From positions 10,279,541-10,343,540 of the forward strand of contig CM048849.1 in NCBI GenBank assembly GCA_026545225.1: a stretch of DNA of 64,000 nucleotides, read 5' to 3'. The notes beneath the pieces are model-generated. The model saw only the letters and a list, made by a program, of their open reading frames with translations. It was not told the DNA's origin and did not search any database. Of the stretch, positions 48,425 through 60,534 are shown piece by piece. Every line of letters begins with the position of its first letter. Position 1 is the stretch's first letter. Position numbers and translations under genes: made by a program. This DNA comes from Cornus controversa. Lineage: Eukaryota; Streptophyta; Magnoliopsida; Cornales; Cornaceae.

Positions 48425-48884
48425 GTTAAAGAAGAATGATATTGTAATCATAGGATAATATAAACTTTTTTTATGCTGTAACTCTTATATATTTAGTTGG
48501 TTAAACAGAAATCTATATTAAGCATTAAATTGTCTTAATAACTTCCATCACATCTTCTAATAGTAAACATTCCAATGTTTATTACCACGTGTCAAATTGA
48601 ATTAAGGAAAATATCCTATTTGAATATTATGATAGATTTTTTTGCAGACTACCTCATAAAATGATTTGACCATTAGTTGCTTTAATATCACTAAGATTTA
48701 ACTACTAACTCTTATATCTTTATTTTGTTTAGAGTTTAAACCTATATTGAGCAATAAATTGAGCATTGACAACTGCCATCCCATTTGAATATTATAAACA
48801 TTCTAATTTTAATGAATATGTGTCAAACTGAATTCAAGAGAAAATATCATTTGAATATTGTGATGAATTTTTTTACAGATTACC
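48425..48884. other. Gene-free AT-rich DNA
   Basis: Two similar blocks (about 48480-48650 and 48720-48890) share CTTATAT, GTTTAAACC/AGAAATCTATATT.AGCA.TAAATTG and GTGTCAAA.TGAATT. It looks like an old local duplication without coding. Confidence 0.5.
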
Positions 48885-49498
48885 TCACAAACTGATTTGA
48901 CAATCCCTAACATAAACCGACCAGTTGTAACTGCGAATTTTAGTTACATCGTTCACAGCACTCAACAAGCTTTGATGACACTTATAACGACCATTTGGAG
49001 CAATTCCAGCAGCGCAGGTAAAGAGGACAAACACTCTCTTCCATTCGTCGCCGACATGCAGCTGTTTGACCTTGACAGACAAGTCGTCACATGCATTGCG
49101 TTGGGTTGGAGATATCCACCTTTGCATATCCACTCATCCTCCAAGTGTCGTGTTTTTGACACATTAGCAACGCCCTTGGGTAAGCCTAAGATGGTATGAA
49201 TATCATGTGCATTTAATGATATATGCATATTCTGATCAAGTCTAATTACAGAGGACTCCCAGTCAAATTTTGATATTAGATACTGGCATAAGTCTTCATC
49301 CAAGTGGTCACATTTCAGGTTCAACAGATTGCCGAAACCAATATCCTTCACTTTTTTTTTCTTCTTAGGATCTAAAATTTGAAGAACATTAACCAACAAG
49401 TGGTAAGAGTATCTGTGCCAACCACCCAACTTTCGGATGAAGTGTTGGGTTAGTTTCTGAACAATATATGAACATAATTTAATTATTAAGATGGACAT
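48885..49498 (-). pseudogene. Plant transposon-type domain (LGLPxG), frameshifted
   Basis: The first frame reads DIGFGNLLNLKCDHLDEDLC and later HDIHTILGLPKG. A second frame, joined by a shift near 49060-49130, reads EWKRVFVLFTCAAGIAPNGR and ends VNDVTKIRSYNWSVYV. This order is typical of the N-terminal domain of plant transposon-encoded proteins that often carry a Ulp1-like protease (DUF1985/plant-mobile-domain-like). No protease domain is visible here. It probably derives from a captured or decayed element. Confidence 0.55.
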
Positions 49499-49556
49499 GG
49501 TCAGTAGGAAAACATAACTTAATTATTAAGATGGACATGGTCAGTAGGAAAACATA
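49475..49556 (+). repeat. ~41-bp tandem duplication
   Basis: Two adjacent units share ACATAA.TTAATTATTAAG and ATGGACATGGTCAGTAGGAA. They lie at the 5' edge of the minus-strand frame. Confidence 0.9.
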
Positions 49557-49602
49557 TTAATTTTAAGTCATCATGACTAGTATATGTAATCAAATTAAAA
49601 AA

Positions 49603-50224
49603 TTAATAAATTACATTATCTTCTTTTTTCGTACTCTCTTTCATTTTGGTTGTCTTCTTGAACTCCTTCATATTCTTTTGATATGCAGCCTCATATTGAG
49701 ACTTCTCGTCATCACCAAGGGACCTCCACCAGGCAGTGGCTTCACTATAGATTGAACTAAGTTCCTTATGGGTCATTTTTTTCACCCTGTTATGCTCTAT
49801 TTGGTATTTCTTCAGAAATTCAGACCAGATATCATATAAAAATTAACAATATGCAGTTGGTAAAATAAAATTTATATGAACATAATAGCAAAATATATTG
49901 GATATAACAGACTAATTTTTCAAACACTTAGTAAAAAATAGATTTGCAACAGGAATAAGGGAAACACAGTGTATACCTGAATCTTATGTATGGATTTGTT
50001 GGCCCTTTGGCCCCTTTCTAAGACACATCATGTACATTAGCCGCAGAACTATCTCCATCGTCACTCATTGAAGCATCTAGTTCCTCTTTAGAACTACTAA
50101 AAGCTGATGGAGAATCACTAGTTGGTTCAAGAATGTAATCCGAATCGCTTTCTGTTTCATTGCTATTATAATCAATTGTTCTTCCCTTTATGATGCTTCT
50201 CGCGATAACTTTCACCCTCATCAT
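49603..50224 (-). pseudogene. HMG-box protein remnant
   Basis: On minus, an N-terminal Ser/Asp/Glu-rich part (50224-50018) ends at a stop. The same frame continues KGAKGPTNPYIRF up to a GTATAC donor near 49972. The rest of the box, IWSEFLKKYQIEHNRVKKM and then WWRSLGDDEKSQYEAAYQKN, is at about 49838-49650. Together these match an HMG box (three-helix minor-groove DNA binder), with the Trp-Trp and the LGDDEK segment conserved. The in-frame TAG before KGAKG and the lack of an AG acceptor just before IWSEF argue for a pseudogene. Confidence 0.6.
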
Positions 50225-50735
50225 TTTGAGTATTATTTTTATCTACAAATCATGGTTGAAAAATATGTTGTAACAATTTTAGGTTTTTGTATATACAATA
50301 TACAATTCAAGTACACCATCATAGTGACTGACCAGAATGTTGTTAATTATCCATATGAAGTTTAATCAAAGAGTAATCAAAGAATAAACTTATATATGTC
50401 CTCATGGAACTACTTATCAAATGGATTAGTTACCCACTTATTACTTTTGTTTGGACAGTATGATCCGTCAATATTTAGAAGTGTTCTTTAAAATTTTAAA
50501 TTACCCTTTTCATAACATAAAACACACAGAGAATCCATCCCTTTTATATTATCCCATTTTATAGAAAAATCCCTCAATATTGACCATATATATCATTTCA
50601 TTTTATTTCAACAATCCATTAATTTAAACATTTTCATTATACAAAAGAATCTGTTAAAACTTATTTAATCACATTAAAACACATGCACAATATGCAATTC
50701 CAAATATTACTTTTACCACCAATCCGGGGAAGAAA

Positions 50736-51130
50736 AACTAGGTTTAGCTACATAACACGTGAAAATTAGACCTAACCATAGCATTAAAATTGAAGCAAAT
50801 ACCTATGATTTTGTAAGGATGCGTTGAGTAAGGGAAGACCACCACCAATTGACCACCACGCCAGAAACGAACAGGAGCCCAGAGACAGAAATTGAGAAGA
50901 AAAATTAAAGAGCAAGCTCCATTACACACAAAAAAAACCAATGGTAAGGCTTCATAACACATATGCAAACTTAAACACAACCAAAGCATTAAAAACGAAA
51001 CTAATACCTCTACCACCATGACAGAACCGAACAAGAGCCCGGAGACAGAGATTGAGAAGAGGAAGGATGCAGCGTTGAGAAAGGGAAGACCACATAGACC
51101 ACCACGATTCGACTGCCACCATGCCGAGGA
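50736..51130. repeat. Diverged tandem duplication, about 200 bp
   Basis: Units at about 50736-50935 and 50940-51130 share ACATAACAC, AGCATTAAAA, TACCT, GAACAGGAGCC/GAACAAGAGCC and GAGACAGA.ATTGAGAAGA. A further partial copy follows at about 51140-51200. It may be the 5' leader of the minus-strand gene remnants. No coding is supported. Confidence 0.6.
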
Positions 51131-51574
51131 AGCCACCACAGTTCTAATAGCACCACGCCGAAAGCGAATAGGAACACAGAGACAGAGAAGAATTTGAAAA
51201 TAGAGATTCGACTCTGTGTATAGGTTTGTATCGTTTTTGCGAGAGAAGGAAACCAGAGAAAAAAAAAAGGCAAAGTTAAATAGAAAAAGGGCATTTTTGT
51301 ACTTTCAATGTCAATATACTGCATAAATCTATGTTAGTATTTAATATTTAGAGCGACAAATACGAATAGATAAATATTTTTTTATCTTATATGACACTTG
51401 TCAACATCCACTTTAACGCAAAATCATATTCTGAACCGATTTCCAAATGTAAAACTAAACCTTTTTAGCCAAATGGAGAGGAAATTGCGCAGCCTAATCG
51501 GTAATTAGAGACGATTTCTGTCCCTTATATTATCTCAAACGGCGCAAAACAGCGGAGCATCGGTGTCTGAGATT

Positions 51575-54270
51575 ATGAGTTATGCAGCGGTTGTCGGAGT
51601 TTCCTCTCTTCTCAATGTCAAAAATGCATCTCTCTCTTCAAACAATAGCTTGGTATTCCCAGCTCTCTCTCTCTCTGCCTCTCTTTCTCTCTCTAATATG
51701 TATATATATATATATATATACATGTGATGTTGAACATTTTAAGTGCACAATTTAGCAGAATTGGGGTGACAATGGTGGTGATGGCACAGCGGAGGATCCT
51801 AACCATTTGGCGAAGCTGGCAGTACCAGGTTATAAGTGGCGCTTGGTTATAGCATATGACGGCACTCGATATTCAGGTTTTCCTTCTTTCTTTTTTCTTT
51901 TTTTTTTTATCAAATCGATTCCTAATTATCCTTGTTTAATTAATCAATGAAAGTGTAAATTTTGTTATAACAATTAAGATTTTTTCTAGGTTATTTTCTT
52001 GTGTGAATCCTTTTGTTGGATAGGTTTAGGATGCTTAATGAGCTTTCACATAAATAAATTCATTATAGTTTTGTCTTTGCTGCAAAAGGGTTTCTACTGA
52101 TGCATTTGGTTGTTTCAGACATGAACTCTGTTTGTTTTAGACTTTCCTCAACAAACCCATTATCACACTAACTGATAAACAGAACAATGAGCATAGGATT
52201 GTTATTTTTTGTCTATTGTGCAATATTTGTTTGAATTTGTGGGAAGCTATTTTCTATTGTCTGATTGGGTCATATTGTGCAATATATCTCCAGTTCTATC
52301 TTGCCTTGTTCTACTTGAATCAGTGTCACTTAGGGTTCATTTGGCCAGGATAAAGCTTATGTCCTTCTTTGTCAATCTAAAGCCTTGTGTTGTTTTTGAT
52401 TATGTGAAGAGGTATCAGGTGCTGCTGCTCATTTTCATTGTTCTAAAAGTGTGACTATTGAGAACACTGTTTGTTATGATTCTTCAGGGAATGGCTCTGG
52501 ATAATGTGGGAGTGAATTTTAACTAGCAGAAAAGCGAAAAGGGAGGAGGGGTTAATTAGACTGTTGTTGGAGATTTAATTAGTTAATTAAACCCTTTTCT
52601 TGTTGAAGAGTTAATTTTGGGTTGATATTGTGAGTTCCTGGTTTGGCCTTCATTGATAACTAGGGTAGTGTTGTTAACTAAGATCCTGCTTTTGTTGGGG
52701 TTGACTGGCTCTTGATCGAGAGTTATTTAGGGTTGGGGGCTTCTGTGTTCTAGCGGGCCTTTATTCGATCCCTAAGATAGTGTTCTTAACTAAACTTTTA
52801 CTTTTTGGCATACTCGTAGTCTCAACTAAAATGAAGTTCTATTATAATCTTCACCCGTGGATTTATCCTAGTGGGGGTGAACTATATAAAATTCTTCCTC
52901 TTTTTCTCTTCTTTGCAGGTTCACGCTTCAAATATTCCTAAAATTGCTTCTCTGTCTTCAGCTCTTTCCATGGTTTTGAATCTTGTGTGCTTTATTTTAG
53001 GTTGGCAATATCAAGAGTCACCGCCAACCATACAGTGCATTGTGGAAAAAGCTGTAACTCAAATCACAAAACTAGAGCGGAAGGATTTCTGTTTAGTTGG
53101 TGCAAGTAGGACGGATAAAGGAGTTCATGCCCAAGGTCAGGTCTGACTTCCTTACTCTTGAGGAGATTGAAAAGGCGTAGATGAATGCTTAAACAAACTT
53201 AAAATGCGTTTAGCTTTCAGGTGGCACACTTTGTTACACCTTTTAACTATGACAGCTTGGAAAGCATTCATGCAGCACTAAATGGTCTTCTTCCTCCTGA
53301 TATCCGAGTTAGTGAAATTAGCCCGGCAGTGCCTGAATTTCATGCTCGTTTTTCAGCAAGGAGCAAGATTTATCACTACAAGATATATAATGACCCCATC
53401 ATGGACCCATTTCTGCGTCAGTATGCTTACCACAATGTCTATAAACTCAACAATGCTGTCATGAGAGACGCTGCCAAATATTTCATTGGAAAGCATGATT
53501 TCTCTGCTTTCGTCAATGCATCCCACAATGATCGAGTGCCAGATCCAGTGAAGAATATTTTCCGCTTTGATGTAATTGAAAAGGTAATTAATTGTCAAGC
53601 CCAACAGCAATGTTACCTATAAAGATAATAATTAGAATTTTGGATTTCATCGACGAGTGCTCCTTGATGAATGGGTTCTTTTTCTTCCCCAGATTACACA
53701 TCCTCCTCTTTTGTTGCTTTCCCTTTTCTGGTTCTCACTCAAGATTATACAAATGGATATTTTGAATTGATGGTTGATTGTATTACTTTTTAGGGGCCTC
53801 TTTTGCAGCTTGAAGTTGAAGGCTCTGGTTTCTTATATAGACAAGTTCGGAACATGGTATACAATTCACTTATCCTTCCATTTCTGTTTCAGATTCAATG
53901 ATATTGTGTGGCATTATGCATTTAATCATTTTGCACAGTAATGAATGTCCCCAACCTTAGGAGCTAAGCTGAGCTAGGGCTATGGAAGATGATGGCATGT
54001 CACCCTTTAACATATATTATACTGATTTTACAGGTTGCTTTGTTGCTTCAAATTGGAAGGGAAGCAATTCCTCCTGATATTGTCCCCAAGATTTTGGCAA
54101 CTCGAGATCGCAAAGAACTTGCAAAGTTTGCATTGGCTGCTCCACCTCATGGTCTGTGTCTCGTGTCTATCAAGTATAATGAAGAACATCTACGACTTCC
54201 CACAGGTTGCTCACCAACTAGTTTTGGTAGGCGTCATAGTTTAAGATATTGTAAGCTTCCATATTATTGA
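51575..54270 (+). CDS. TruA-family tRNA pseudouridine synthase
   Basis: Six exons are supported: 51575-51652, 51759-51876, 53001-53140, 53221-53583, 53794-53856 and 54034-54270. They total 999 nt (332 residues), with GT-AG introns and matching phases. TruA enzymes convert uridine to pseudouridine in the tRNA anticodon arm (classically positions 38-40). YDGTRYSGWQYQ (residues 58-69) and ASRTDKGVHAQG (100-111) are clear. Asp104 is the catalytic nucleophile and Tyr163 in SKIYHYKIYN the likely conserved stacking residue. FLYRQVRNMV closes the active-site domain. The first ~50 residues are an extension poor in acidic residues at the start, possibly an organelle transit peptide. All family motifs are present and no break was found. 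Confidence 0.93.
51877..53000 (+). other. Intron 2 of the TruA gene
   Basis: A 1124-bp intron with donor AG/GTTTTC and acceptor TTTTAG. Open frames inside it have no recognised domain. Confidence 0.85.
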
Positions 54271-54856
54271 GAATTTAAGTTGCAACATTAAAGAAATAGA
54301 ATGAAATTCAAGACGAATATATTTGAGATTCTCAAGATTGTTGTTAGAAATTGGCAAATGGCTATCAATGAATACCTTTCAGTTTCAATTATTCATAATC
54401 AAAATCCAAGCCTCCGGATCCGGTAAGATGCTGGAAACATTGAATAACATTATACAAAGTTACTTGGCAAAATATGTATATATACACATACTCCGCCACT
54501 CTCTATATAGATCTTCAATCTCAGGATTACTGGACCTAGGTCGCATAATGGGTGCAGCTCCGCATGCACTTTTACTCCGCCACTCTCTATTTGCTACTTT
54601 TGCGCTTCTGCCCTGCTCCCGCTCAGTGTGACTTAGGCTGGTACTTTCAGATTAAGAAAGCCATTTATCATCCAGCAGAAAATTCACTTATGGAGCTTCT
54701 CCTAGCTTCATAGAGAGAATCTCAACAAGGTTGGATTGACTAAATATACTGTCTACAAGTAACGATGTCTGATGCATGGTGCAAGAGGAACATTTGTGGG
54801 ATTAATCATTCTTGAGTAGAAGTCTCCATTCGGAAAGCACTATGATAAGAGCTTAA
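54271..54856. other. TruA 3' flank
   Basis: It probably holds the 3' UTR. A 102-codon open frame (54323-54631) shows no domain and is not called. Confidence 0.5.
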
Positions 54857-55281
54857 TATCTGTTTGGAGGAGTTTCATGATTTTAAAATTCTTTCAATTT
54901 AAAAAGTTTTGAAGAATGTCTTCAATAAAATAAATTTAAAAAAAAAAAAAAAAGGTTATTTGGTGGATTGATTTTTTGAAATTTCTTCCACAATTAATAT
55001 AATTTTAACTTAACAAATTTATCTTCAATAATTACTCTCAGTAGGCAAGTTTTACCAAATAAAATGAGACATAATTGTCTAAAAAAATTATTACATAAAA
55101 TAATTCTGACTTCCTTTCAAAATCAAGTTTTTTTAACTTCCTTTAAATGGATTTTTTAGGTCTTTGACTTTCTTAAGAAGTCAATTTTCCTTATTTCACC
55201 AAACGTTAAATTTTTTTTGAAAATGAATTCTTGGGCTTATAGCCTGTTTCAATCTTTCAGAAAACTCCTCCAAACAAGCAC
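54857..55281. mobile_element. Harbinger-like MITE
   Basis: The 425-bp element begins TATCTGTTTGGAGGAGTTT and ends AAACTCCTCCAAACAAGCAC, so the ends are inverted repeats. TAA flanks it at 54854-54856 and 55282-55284. No coding capacity is seen. The superfamily is inferred from the 3-bp duplication. Confidence 0.65.
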
Positions 55282-55284
55282 TAA

Positions 55285-55575
55285 GGCCTTGTTTAGAGGA
55301 GCTTTCTGATTCTAAAATTTCTTTCATTTAAAAGACGTTTGAAGAATAATTTCAATGAAAGAAGTTTAAGAGAAAAAATTTGTTTGGTGGATAGATTTTT
55401 TAAAATTCCTTCCACAATTAATACAGTTTTAACTTGATAAATTTATAATTAATAATTACTCTTAATAAGCAAGTTTTCTCAACTTTCGGGGATTTTGACT
55501 TTTATTAAAAGTCTATTTTATTTATTTCACCAAACACCAAATCTTCCTTCAGTTTACTTCCTTCCCAAGAATGTC
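55285..55575. mobile_element. Partial copy of the same MITE family
   Basis: GGCCTTGTTTAGAGGAGC and the following ~270 bp repeat the order of 54857-55140 (TCTTTCA.TTTAAAA, GTTTGGTGGAT, CTTCCACAATTAATA). The inverted 3' end is missing. Confidence 0.65.
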
Positions 55576-57036
55576 AGAAAATGGAACAATAAGAATAAAG
55601 GATAAATGACTCATTGATTGTACATTTTTATCTGTTCTTTCAAGTTAACAGTTTTTCTTATTTTCCCACTTCTACTTGCAAAATAAAGCATCATTTTATT
55701 AAACTATGTCCTTGATAAAGTGTACGAGAGAATCCCCCATTGTGAAATAGAAGGAGGATCAGACGTAAGTAAGCAAGCAATCTTTTACATGCGAAAAAGC
55801 TATTTCTTTGTTTTCTTTCTTTGTTTTCAAACAAGACAATTAGTTAACATTATTATTACTTTTATTCTCTCCCAACTAATGGTATCATTTATTTTCCCTA
55901 ATGTTATTTTATCATTCCCTTTGATTCCCCTTGTACATGTTATTCAATCCAAAGAAAGTCACCATCTCACATTCAATAACTTATTTAACACAACACACAA
56001 TAGTATATCTCAAATCAAATTGGGTGCACCAAGAATATAATTTCTTGTATGGTGCCCAACCAACTAGCCTGTAACCATACTAGCAATCTGGCAAACTTCC
56101 AGAACCATTTGTGGCATACACAAATCTCATTTGCGGGAGAATAGACATTATTCGCTAATCAGATAGCAGAGAAGCCCCCCCATAGATTACATTCATTCAT
56201 TCATGTCACTTCCATAACACATGCAAAATTCTCATGGACTGGGCAATTCAAATTCCCACTACATCGCTATTAACATGTCCGAAATATTAAAGAAAATGAA
56301 CTGGTGTACAACAACATTATACCATACAAGAATTGACTTCATTAGCTTATCAAGAAAATCTGCAAGAATTGACTTCAACTGCCATTATGCATTTAAGCTG
56401 CTAATGGAGGTGCGAGTATGAATCATGAGCAAGTGTCTGCATCAGAGAGAGAGAGAGAGCATGTTAGAGTGAAATTATAAGCAAGTCATTCACAAGGGAA
56501 ATAAAGAAGAAAAAATTGCAAACAATGAAAACTATAGAGAGGATGCCCCAAACTAAGACACATTATATATCTCATTTAAAACTTGAAAATAGAATTCAAA
56601 GAACCAAAGCTAGACAATTCCCATCGAGGATTGCTCCCAACACCTTAAGCTGACAGAAATCTTAAAGTTCTTACTTTGAGGATATCCAACTTAGCTCTTC
56701 TCTTTCACTAAAAACATCAATATCTACCCACAAGTAAATAATTCTGCAAACCGTGCAGATTTACATTCTAGCTGTTAGTTATACATTATTCGTTTGTGAT
56801 TTGCTCTCTATGAAATACAAATCAACAAGCCTTCTATATTCCAACTGCTAGGGCATGCTACACAAATCCCTTTTTCCCATTTAATTCTACCTAGAGCATG
56901 TCATTTGTAAAAATCAAAGGCCAAAATATCATCTCTCACTGCCTCAACCAGTGTTTACTTTTAGCTTCCTTTTGTCCTCATACCTCCAACTTCATTCAAA
57001 TCACTCCATTAGTGCCATCACGAATTTCTTGGAAAA
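55576..57036. other. Gene-free DNA
   Basis: Several short open frames occur (for example 55720-56040), but none has a recognisable domain or splice context. A GA-run lies at 56447-56457. Confidence 0.55.
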
Positions 57037-57412
57037 CGGTCCAGGGCATATAAGTGGGTACGGCACCTCTTCCCCATTAGTTGTGGCTTCTCGGTTGGAA
57101 ACCAACCCTAGACGAACTACGCAAGCCTCCCAACGAAGCCAACATAAATCCTATCCGAATAAAAAAAAAAAGTGCTATCAAAGCCAGCCCAAGAGGCGGT
57201 GGGTCCCCTATGGCTGTGTGGGCCCCACACAGAGGTGCAGGTCTCCCTTTCCGAGTCAAGGGCGCAAGAAACTGGACGTGAGAGCCTATCACGGACTCAC
57301 AGTCCCACTCCGACATCGAACACGTGATGTAATGGCCCTGGGCATACAAGTGGATGCAGCCGCTCCTCCCAACAGTTGCGGCTTTTGGGTTGAAAATTAA
57401 CCCATGACATGT
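57037..57412 (+). mobile_element. Relic of a small LTR-type repeat, left
   Basis: Two similar blocks (57037-57114 and 57338-57412) share CC.GGGCATA.AAGTGG and GTTG.GGCTT.T.GGTTG. They flank an interior holding GTGCTATCAAAGCCAGCC (57171-57188), one or two bases from an initiator-Met PBS. The arrangement looks like a decayed TRIM. A related piece is at 63180-63395. Confidence 0.45.
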
Positions 57413-57653
57413 TGATGACGAACCAGAAGAGAAAATGAGAGGGGAAGAGAAGAAGAGAGAAGAAAAGAAATAGAGAGAGAATTCAAAGATCAATAATATT
57501 AATAATTCCCAAAAACTACCATAGTCTGTTACAGGAAAGCCTTATATAGGCAAACCCTAATGGAAAACAAAATAACCAATAATTACTAAAATATCCAATA
57601 AATATTTAAATGAAAACTACTAAAATACTCCTAATAAGATGTCTCTGCGCCGA
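57413..57653 (-). repeat. Chromovirus 3' LTR
   Basis: It starts (plus sense) TGATGACGAACCAG and ends GCGCCGA. In minus sense a CCGGGGAGAA purine tract adjoins it. The pol frame runs about 20 nt into it before its stop at 57631-57633. Confidence 0.85.
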
Positions 57654-58215
57654 TTCTCCCCGGCTGAAAAGAACTCGCCTCCGGAGAGCAACGGTGAAAA
57701 TATTGCTCTAAGAGATCTGGATCAATGTTACGAAAGTCATCCTCTGTGATCCATGTACAATCTGAGTCAGGACGACCTCGCCAACGAACAAGGAATCGCC
57801 GTGATTCACCCTGTGGTGAAGTAATGAGCTGACAATCAAGGATGTCAACTATCTGATCAGTAGACTGTGGCTGGACTGCTGGAAGTGGAGGCACTGGAGC
57901 TGCTGACGAAGGAGATCCACCTGTGGACAAACCAGAAGGGAAAGAAGGAGGCTCAAAGGTGCCTCGGTAAGGTGACAAATCCTCCACATTAAAAGTTGGA
58001 CTAATACTCATATCTGATGGCAAGTCAAGTACATATGCATTGGGTCCCAACTTACGGTGGATACGGTAAGGTCCAAAAGCTCGAGCATGTAATTTCTTGA
58101 AGGAATTTTTAAGATAACGCTCTGTGCGTACACGAACTAGGACATAATCTCCTTCATTGAACTCCTGATTCCTACGATGAGTATTTGCAGCAAGTTGATA
58201 ATTTTTATTACTCAT
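57654..58215 (-). pseudogene. Integrase C-terminus and chromodomain
   Basis: The open frame runs from 58215 to a stop at 57631, 194 codons. It begins with the integrase C-terminal part (YVLVRVRTERYL, GPYRIHRKLGPNAYVLDL). It ends in a chromodomain with the order FLVRWRGRPDSDCTWI and DPDLLEQYF, including the aromatic residues of the methyl-lysine pocket region. Such domains guide chromoviruses to heterochromatin. The stretch is intact but depends on upstream frames that are broken. Confidence 0.85.
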
Positions 58216-59070
58216 AACAATTTTGAATCAAATATCGGCATGCAAATCACGAATATGCTGATCAAAGGAGTCAGCAGACTCAGAGGGACGAGAATCTGGT
58301 GGTAACGGAATAAGGTCAACGGGCTGGCGAGGGGAAAATCTGGTGACAATCTCAAAGGGCTTTTACTAGTAGACCGATTGACCGAATTATTATAAGCAAA
58401 TTCCATAGTTGGCAACAATAGATCCCATGTACCCTGACGCTCTCCTACTAGACATAAAAGCAAATCTCCCAAGCTCCGATTAACAACCTCAGTTTGACCA
58501 TCAGTCTGAGGATGAAAAGTAGAGGAAAATTTTAAGCTCGTCCCAAAAAGCTTCCAGAGTGTCTTCCAAAAGTAACTAACAAACTTGACATCGCGATCGG
58601 ACACAATGGAAGTAGGCAACCCATGGAGCCGAACAATTTCCTTGAAAAACAACTTAGCCACATGAGAGGCATTAGCTGTTTTACTACAAGGAATAAAATG
58701 TGCCATTTTAGAAAATCTGTCCACCACAACTAAAATAGAATCATGCCCTCTCGCGGTCTTAGGCAGACCAAGGACAAAATCCATACTAACGTCTTTCCAT
58801 GGTGTATATGGTACAGGAAGAGAGGTGTATAAACTAGTGTTTCGTTTCTTAGCTTTTGCTAACTGACAAGTGCGACACTAGGATAGGCTGGGATACCACT
58901 CAAGCAACATCTTTCTTTAGGGAAGGCAAGTAAAATCTATCCTCAACTAAGGCAATAGTCTTATCCCAACCAAAATAACCAACAAGTGCCCCTGCATGTA
59001 ACTCCCAGACTAGAAAGTCTCTAAGTGAAGTGCGGGGAATGCAAAGTCGAGAGGCTCGAAATAGATAACC
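58212..59070 (-). pseudogene. Chromovirus integrase core
   Basis: The catalytic core MDFVLGLPKTARGHDSILVV, then IVSDRDVKF, and FHPQTDGQTEVVNR, gives the D..D..E order. It occupies about 58784-58400. The upstream zinc-finger part (about 58880) is interrupted by a stop, and a frameshift near 58360 separates it from the C-terminal part. Confidence 0.8.
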
Positions 59071-59073
59071 ATC

Positions 59074-60177
59074 TCAAATTACAAAATCGACATAATCACG
59101 ACGATTTCCATTTTGAACCTCTAAAAATATGATACCAAAGTCAGGACAAGTAGCATAATCGTCTTTCACCCTCTCAAATCCTATCACATGAGTGCTCATA
59201 GCCTGAAGGACAGCTACGACTTGACTGAGGGCATCAGCTGGTTTATTCTTTGTACCAACACGATGGTTGAGTACAAAAGTGTACTCCTGAAGGAAGGCAA
59301 CCCATCTCGTATGTTTGGCGTTTAATTTTCTCTGAAACTGAAGATACCTCAAGGCTTGATGATCAGAATACAAGACAAACTCCTGAGGTAACAAATAGTA
59401 ACGCCAATGGCGAAGTGCCTGTACAACAGCGTAAAATTCCTTTTCGTACGTGGAGTACCTCTGTTTAGCCTCACTAAACTTCTCGTTGTAGTACGCAATA
59501 GGGTGACCTTCTTGACTTAAGACACCGCCGATACCTAATCCCGACGCATCACATGCAACCTCAAAGACTTTATCAAAGTTAGGATGTTGTAAGACTGGTG
59601 CCTTAGTCATCTTTTGTTTAACATCTATGAAGGCTCTAGATGCAGCAGTGGTCCATTGGAACTCCCCTTTTTTCATGCAGTCTGTAATGGGGGCCATGAT
59701 GGAACCGAACCCCTTGATAAAGCGTCTATAAAAAGTAGCAAAACCATGAAAGTTGCGAACCTCAGAGATAGAACTCAGTTCTGGCCACTCTATAATAGCT
59801 TTAACTTTTTTGGGGTCAGCTGCAATACCACGCACAAATACAATAAATCCTAAGAAAACCACTTCGGTCTACATGAATGAACATTTCTTGAGATTCACGT
59901 ATAACTTTTCATCTCTCAAGATCTCAAGAACATGACTAAGATGACCTAAGTGCTCTCTCTTAGACCGGCTAAAAATTAATACATCGTCAAAATAAACTAC
60001 CAAAAATTTTTCTATGAATGGACGAAGAACTTGAGTCATAACCCTCATAAATGTACTAGGAGCATTGGACAATCCAAAAGGCATGACTAACCATTCATAC
60101 AATCCATCCTGAGTTTTAAAAGCAGTTTTCCATTTATCGCCAAGCCTAATTCGGATTTGATGGTACCCACTACGCAA
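59074..60177 (-). pseudogene. Chromovirus RT and RNase H
   Basis: The RT palm YFDDVLIFS is at about 60000-59975. The next frame, starting 59862 after a stop, carries FLGFI, GFATFYRRFIKGF, EVACDASGLGIGGVLSQEGH (RNase H first Asp) and LYSDHQALRYL. It lacks the integrase start. The key acidic residues are readable, but the stop at 59868-59866 divides the two parts. Confidence 0.85.
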
Positions 60178-60192
60178 GTCAATCTTAGAGAA

Positions 60193-60450
60193 CTATTGGG
60201 ATCCTGCCACTAGATCCAACATGTCGTCAAGACGAGGAATACGAAATCTATACTTGACAGTGATCTTATTAATGGCACGACTATCTACACACATTCTCCA
60301 TGAGCCATCTTTCTTAGGAGTTAGAAGTGCAGGAACGGCACATGGACTTAGACTATCTCGAATGAAACCTTTCTGCAATAGTCCATCAACCTGCCTTTTC
60401 ATCTCAACACGTTCCCTAGGATTCATGCAATAATGTGGAAGATTTGGCAA
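60193..60450 (-). pseudogene. Chromovirus RT N-terminal part
   Basis: The open frame carries [20 protein letters not shown] and [16 protein letters not shown], the RT fingers. It ends at a stop in VAGSQ before [15 protein letters not shown], so one stop separates it from the palm. Confidence 0.85.
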
Positions 60451-60534
60451 TTATGATCCTGGGACTAGATCAATGGCGTGTTGGATATCCCGTATAGGTG
60501 GCAACTCATCTGGTAACTCTTCCGGTATCACATC

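Noticed and set aside
50744-51324. Hydrophobic frames of 131 and 104 codons on minus
   Set aside because: They lie in a diverged tandem repeat, differ between the units and show no family match.
52871-53146. 91-codon frame starting before TruA exon 3
   Set aside because: The first part is intron sequence; the TruA similarity starts at the acceptor at 53001.
54323-54631. 102-codon frame downstream of TruA
   Set aside because: No domain, no splice context; most likely 3' UTR.
57077-57493. 138-codon frame on minus
   Set aside because: It crosses the border between the left relic and the chromovirus LTR and has no conserved domain.
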